Positions 60,607-64,000 of a DNA stretch of 64,000 bases are shown piece by piece (position 1 is the stretch's first letter; every line of letters starts with the position of its first letter). The translations under genes were made by a program, and so were the position numbers. Source of the stretch: Streptomyces violaceoruber (lineage in GTDB: Bacteria > Actinomycetota > Actinomycetes > Streptomycetales > Streptomycetaceae); the NCBI GenBank assembly GCA_000720805.1, contig JODI01000034.1:73898-137897 (forward strand), in the 5' to 3' direction. Below the pieces are notes generated by a model. The model ran no database searches and was not told the origin of the DNA. It saw nothing but the letters and a program-made list of their open reading frames with translations.

Positions 60607-61349
60607 GCGTTCCGTACGAGACGGCAGCGTACGAACCACCCGAGTCGCCCGAGTCTCCGGAGGAGCACCTCGCGCGGCTCCTGGGCCGTGCCCTGAACTC
60701 CTTCGAACTGCCCGACGAGACGCTGGCCAGACTGGACTGCGCGCTGGCGCACGACAGTTCGCTGCACTCCGCGCACCACAGCGCGGGGCTGCACCGCGAG
60801 ACGTACCGGCACACCTGGCTGCTCGTCGACGGCTCGGCGCTCACCCTGTGGGAGCTCGTCCACAACACCGCCCCGGACAGCGTCCCGCAGCACGAGGTGT
60901 ACGTCGACGAGGAGGAGCTGCGCACCGCGACCTCGCGGCTGCCGCTGCCGCCGGACGCACCGGACTTCGAACTGCCGGTGACGGCCCCGCTGTCCCCGGT
61001 CCCCGAGCCACGCCACGCGTACGCGCCGGACGACTCGGCGGACCACGCCCGCCGGCTGTTGCGGCGCGCGGAGAACGCGGACCGGCCGGGCACGGAGACG
61101 GCCGCCCTGCTGGCCACGGCGTGCGCCCACCAGATCACCCAGGCCTTCGGGCGCCCGGGCCGGACGGGCCGCGCCGGACTGTGCTTCTCGCTCTACGAGC
61201 ACGCGTTCCTGCTGTGCGGCGGCGAGGAGGTCTCCCTCTGGGAGGTCGAGCACACGGCCACCCCTGACGGCCGGCACATGTGCGAGGTGTACGTGAGCGA
61301 GGACGCGGCCAGGGACGCGATGGAGCGGCGGGCGGCACAGGTCTCCTGA
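60603..61349 (+). CDS. DUF6227 family protein
   Basis: Protein of 248 aa with two similar halves: RETYRHTWLLVDGSALTLWE with LVHNT near residue 75, and GLCFSLYEHAFLLCGGEEVS with LWEVEHT near 205. Each ends in a P-x-x-H-x-x-x-E-V-Y-V strand (QHEVYVDEEEL, MCEVYVSEDAA). This internal duplication suggests two copies of one alpha/beta domain. TTG 60603 has GGGAG upstream. The family is Streptomyces-specific and uncharacterised. Confidence 0.85.
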   Translation: MSVPYETAAYEPPESPESPEEHLARLLGRALNSFELPDETLARLDCALAHDSSLHSAHHSAGLHRETYRHTWLLVDGSALTLWELVHNTAPDSVPQHEVYVDEEELRTATSRLPLPPDAPDFELPVTAPLSPVPEPRHAYAPDDSADHARRLLRRAENADRPGTETAALLATACAHQITQAFGRPGRTGRAGLCFSLYEHAFLLCGGEEVSLWEVEHTATPDGRHMCEVYVSEDAARDAMERRAAQVS

Positions 61350-61409
61350 GCGCCGCAGGTCTCCTGAGCGCCGCAGGTCTCCTGAGCGCCGCAGCTCTCC
61401 CGAGCGCCT
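61338..61409. repeat. 18-bp tandem repeat duplicating the DUF6227 stop codon
   Basis: CAGGTCTCCTGAGCGCCG occurs three times exactly (61338, 61356, 61374), with a degenerate fourth at 61392. The first unit contains the in-frame stop TGA, so each unit repeats the last codons and the stop. Confidence 0.95.
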
Positions 61410-61428
61410 CAGAACTGCTGAGCGCCGG

Positions 61429-61680
61429 TCAGTGGCCGGCGTCGAGGCGTCGTACCAGAACCGCGAACTCGTCCTGCTCCGCCGGGGTCAGCTCGACGGA
61501 CTCCCGGTGCGGGCCGACCTGGCGCTGGTGCGGCAGCGCGGACAGGGTCCCCGCGCGCCGGCGGGCGGTGTCGGTGCGGACGCGGCGCAGCATCACCGCC
61601 AGACCGACCCCCCAGGCGACGGTCACCAGGATGAGGAAGGTCATACCGAGCAATTGGTAGACCGAGACGTGCTGAGGCAT
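61429..61680 (-). CDS. Small single-pass membrane protein
   Basis: Protein of 83 aa. MPQHVSVYQLLGMTFLILVT begins a single helix (about 8-30) followed by a basic juxtamembrane stretch LRRVRTDTARRR. The cytoplasmic tail ends in ESVELTPAEQDEFAVLVRRL. ATG 61680; the frame upstream runs through the fruA terminator and is not credible. Lies downstream of fruA on the same strand but behind a strong terminator. Unknown function. Confidence 0.8.
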   Translation of the reverse strand: MPQHVSVYQLLGMTFLILVTVAWGVGLAVMLRRVRTDTARRRAGTLSALPHQRQVGPHRESVELTPAEQDEFAVLVRRLDAGH

Positions 61681-61696
61681 GCGTTCCAGTAGACAC

Positions 61697-61726
61697 CACG
61701 GTCCGGGACCGAAGTCCCGGACCGTG
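61697..61726. terminator. Strong hairpin terminator downstream of fruA
   Basis: Perfect 13-bp arms (CACGGTCCGGGAC and its complement) around CGAA. It lies 97 bases beyond the fruA stop and 17 bases before the next minus-strand start. Confidence 0.85.
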
Positions 61727-61789
61727 ATGTATCTCGCATGTGCCGTGAACAACTCACGGCGGACCAAAAGCCCGTGCGGCCGTGGCCTC

Positions 61790-61823
61790 CGGGCCGCGGG
61801 GGCTCCCGGGCCGCGGGGGCTCC
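61790..61823. repeat. 17-bp tandem duplication at the fruA stop
   Basis: CGGGCCGCGGGGGCTCC occurs twice back to back (61790-61806 and 61807-61823), the second copy touching the fruA stop codon. Confidence 0.9.
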
Positions 61824-63934
61824 TATGCCGCGACCGGCTGCTTCGTCTCCGCCGTCGCCGACGACGGACTCTGCGCCGCTTCCTCCGTCACGGCGCCCGG
61901 TGCCGGCTTGCGCATGCTCTTCAGTACGACGACCAGGGCCGTCGTGACGCACACGCCCGCCGCGATGGCGATCAGGTAGAGGAAGGGGCTGCCGATCAGC
62001 GGGACCACGAAGATGCCGCCGTGCGGGGCGCGCAGGGTGGCGCCGAAGGCCATCGACAGGGCGCCGGTGACCGCGCCGCCCGCCATCGACGCCGGGATGA
62101 CCCGCAGCGGGTCCGCCGCGGCGAACGGGATGGCGCCCTCCGAGATGAAGGAGGCGCCCAGGACCCAGGCGGCCTTGCCGTTCTCGCGCTCGGTCGGCGT
62201 GAAGAGCTTCTTGCGGATCGTGGTCGCCAGGGCCATGCCCAGCGGCGGGACCATGCCCGCGGCCATCACGGCGGCCATGATCTTCATCGCCGAATCGCTG
62301 GGGTCCGTGACGGCGATGCCGGCCGTGGCGAAGGCGTAGGCGACCTTGTTGACCGGTCCGCCGAGGTCGAAGCACATCATCAGGCCGAGCAGGATGCCGA
62401 GCAGGACGGCGTTGCTGCCGGACAGGCCGGCGAGCCAGTCCGTCATGCCCTTCTGGGCCTCGGCGATGGGCTTGCCGATCACGACGAACATCAGGAAGCC
62501 GACGATCACCGAGGAGATCAGCGGGATCACGACCACCGGCATGATGCCGCGCAGCACCGGCGGGATCTTCACCCGCTGGATCCCGAGGACGACCGCGCCC
62601 GCCAGTAGACCGGCGACCAGGCCGCCCAGGAAGCCCGCGGCGATCTGGGAGGAGATCATGCCTCCGACGAAGCCGGGGACGAGACCGGGACGGTCCGCCA
62701 TGCCGTACGCGATGTATCCGGCGAGGACCGGGATGAGGAAGCCGAAGGCGACCCCGCCTATCTGGAACAGCAGGGCGCCCCAGCTGTCGATCTCGGTCCA
62801 CGAGAAGTGCTTCATCACCGAGGGGGCGCTCGCGATCTGCCAGCCGCCGATCGCGAACCCGAGAGCGATCAGCAGACCGCCCGCGGCGACGAACGGGACC
62901 ATGTAGCTCACGCCCGTCATCAGCCACTTGCGCAGCTTGGTGCCGTAGCTGTCGCCGGCCTCACCGGACCGCTCGACGGGCGTACCGCCCTTGGCGCCCG
63001 CGGTGACCTCGCCGCGCTCGGCCCTGCCGCGCACGTCGGCGATCAGTTCGGCGGGCTTGTTGATGCCGGCCTTCACGCCGACGTCGACCGTGGGCTTGCC
63101 GGCGAAGCGGTCCTTCTCGCGTACGGGCACGTCGTGGGCGAAGATCACGCCGTCCGCCGCCGCGATGACCGCCGGGTCGAGCCGGGTGAAGCCGGCCGAA
63201 CCCTGCGTCTCGACGACGAGTTCCACGCCCGCCTCGCGGCCGGCGTTCTCCAGCGACTCGGCCGCCATGTAGGTGTGGGCGATACCGGTCGGGCAGGAGG
63301 TGACGGCGACGATACGGAAGGGACGCTCCTCGGAAGCAGCGGAAGCAGCGGCACCCGCAGCCTCCCCGGCGTGACCGGGGTTCCCCGCCTTGTCGGTACC
63401 CGTGGCGGCGCCGGCGGAGGCCGCCGCCGGCGCCGCCACGGAGTCTTCGGAACCGGCCGCGGCGGAGTCGTCGGAGCCGCCCTCCGCGGAGGGCTCCTCC
63501 CCGCGGATCAGCGCGGCCGCGGCCGTCGCGTCGTCCACCGAGCGCAGGGCGTCGGTGAACTCGGCGTTCATCAGCTGGCGGGCCAGCGAGGACAGGATCG
63601 TCAGGTGGGCGTCGTCGGCGCCGGCCGGCGCGGCGATCAGGAAGATCAGGTCGGCGGGGCCGTCCGGCGCACCGAAGTCGACACCGGAGGCGCTGCGCCC
63701 GAAGGCGAGCGTCGGCTCGGTGACGTGCTCGCTGCGGCAGTGCGGAATGCCGATGCCGCCGTCGAGGCCGGTCGGCATCTGCGCCTCACGGGCGGCCACG
63801 TCGGCGAGGAAGCCCTCCAGGTCGGTCACCCGGCCCAGGGCCACCATGCGCTCGGCGAGGGCACGCGCCGCCGCTTCCTTGCTGTCGGCGGACAGGTCGA
63901 GATCGACCAGATCCGCGGTGATCATCTCGCTCAT
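61823..63934 (-). CDS. fruA: Fructose-specific PTS permease, EIIABC fused
   Basis: Protein of 703 aa with three fused PTS domains. EIIA occupies about 5-145, with phospho-His65 in GIGIPHCRSEHV. An Ala/Ser/Glu-rich linker (about 148-200) follows. EIIB is at about 205-300, with phospho-Cys in VAVTSCPTGIAHTYMAAE. EIIC (about 335-685) contains MTGVSYMVPFVAAGGLLIAL, GGPVNKVAYAFATAGIAVTD and ISEGAIPFAAADPLRVIPAS. It imports fructose as fructose-1-phosphate. ATG 63934 has AAGGAG upstream. In Streptomyces it normally follows fruR and fruK, which would lie beyond the window end. Confidence 0.95.
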   Translation of the reverse strand: MSEMITADLVDLDLSADSKEAAARALAERMVALGRVTDLEGFLADVAAREAQMPTGLDGGIGIPHCRSEHVTEPTLAFGRSASGVDFGAPDGPADLIFLIAAPAGADDAHLTILSSLARQLMNAEFTDALRSVDDATAAAALIRGEEPSAEGGSDDSAAAGSEDSVAAPAAASAGAATGTDKAGNPGHAGEAAGAAASAASEERPFRIVAVTSCPTGIAHTYMAAESLENAGREAGVELVVETQGSAGFTRLDPAVIAAADGVIFAHDVPVREKDRFAGKPTVDVGVKAGINKPAELIADVRGRAERGEVTAGAKGGTPVERSGEAGDSYGTKLRKWLMTGVSYMVPFVAAGGLLIALGFAIGGWQIASAPSVMKHFSWTEIDSWGALLFQIGGVAFGFLIPVLAGYIAYGMADRPGLVPGFVGGMISSQIAAGFLGGLVAGLLAGAVVLGIQRVKIPPVLRGIMPVVVIPLISSVIVGFLMFVVIGKPIAEAQKGMTDWLAGLSGSNAVLLGILLGLMMCFDLGGPVNKVAYAFATAGIAVTDPSDSAMKIMAAVMAAGMVPPLGMALATTIRKKLFTPTERENGKAAWVLGASFISEGAIPFAAADPLRVIPASMAGGAVTGALSMAFGATLRAPHGGIFVVPLIGSPFLYLIAIAAGVCVTTALVVVLKSMRKPAPGAVTEEAAQSPSSATAETKQPVAA

Positions 63935-64000
63935 CGCGGGCTCCTTCGCACGCGTACCGCCCGGGGAGTGAGGTGGGCGGGGGTGGGGACGGGGGTGCAG
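63935..64000. other. Window edge upstream of fruA
   Basis: These 66 bases contain the fruA ribosome site and a C-rich stretch. No stop codon of an upstream gene is visible, so the end of the presumed fruK cannot be placed. Confidence 0.6.

Overview
This window is high-GC actinomycete chromosome, almost certainly Streptomyces. The evidence is the very high third-position GC, many GTG/TTG starts, an SsgA-family sporulation protein (SsgE), a mycelial divisome protein (SepX/GlpR), an RpfB resuscitation factor, a protein O-mannosyltransferase, and small families typical of the genus (DUF1876, DUF6227). Gene order looks like the conserved core of the chromosome rather than an island. I see no prophage, no integrase, no CRISPR array and no biosynthetic gene cluster.

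Layout. 1-10.3 kb (minus strand): a truncated PQQ-propeller lipoprotein-like gene, an ABC-F ATPase, ispE-rsmA-rpfB, a TatD nuclease, a small zinc-ribbon protein, a 0.5 kb repeat-rich spacer, and rsmI. 10.4-16 kb: a probably leaderless protein mannosyltransferase gene, two tandem paralogous penicillin-binding proteins, and ssgE on the opposite strand. 16-20 kb: Ohr, a serine hydrolase, a DUF1876 protein, RidA, an EamA transporter and a YbaK deacylase. 20.3-21.5 kb is damaged. It holds a short gene remnant, a GNAT gene interrupted by an in-frame TAG, and a 60-base Illumina Nextera adapter with its index, embedded in the sequence and interrupting another gene. 21.5-24.6 kb: an MMPL transporter behind a TetR gene that carries two matching operators. 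24.7-28.3 kb: a tricorn protease and a small charged protein.

28.4-33.9 kb: a Baeyer-Villiger-type monooxygenase, an alpha/beta hydrolase and a short-chain dehydrogenase, translationally coupled and divergent from a MerR regulator; then exonuclease III and a GNAT. 33.9-39.3 kb: a two-component system divergent from a LolD/MacB-type ABC transporter whose promoter region has a 22-bp direct repeat. 39.4-46.5 kb: a hypothetical gene, tRNA-Ala(CGC), and the cluster sepX/glpR, rimJ-like GNAT, mog, moaC, moeA/glp, galU, facing a 5-formyl-THF cyclo-ligase. From memory, this order parallels the Mycobacterium tuberculosis Rv0992c-Rv0996 region and puts a gephyrin-like protein next to its membrane receptor.

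46.5-56.3 kb: a penicillin-acylase-family enzyme, a cation/proton antiporter, an MFS transporter, a serine-rich zinc-ribbon protein resembling the redox-controlled chaperone Ruc, methylthioadenosine phosphorylase, a SAF-domain protein, MscL, and a decayed TnpB gene that keeps its 3' hairpins. 56.3-64 kb: LtrA, a P1 peptidase, a 22-bp tandem repeat, a lipoprotein L,D-transpeptidase, DUF6227, a small membrane protein and the fructose PTS permease FruA.

Themes: cell-envelope growth and division (RpfB, two PBPs, SsgE, SepX, Glp, Ldt, Pmt, GalU), stress and transport functions, and housekeeping RNA modification. I found no convincing wholly new multi-gene system. The best leads are the adapter-scarred locus, the candidate CTG starts, the recurrent leaderless-promoter geometry, two clear operator candidates (12202-12219 and 24549-24612) and the oxidative trio at 28.4-31.7 kb.
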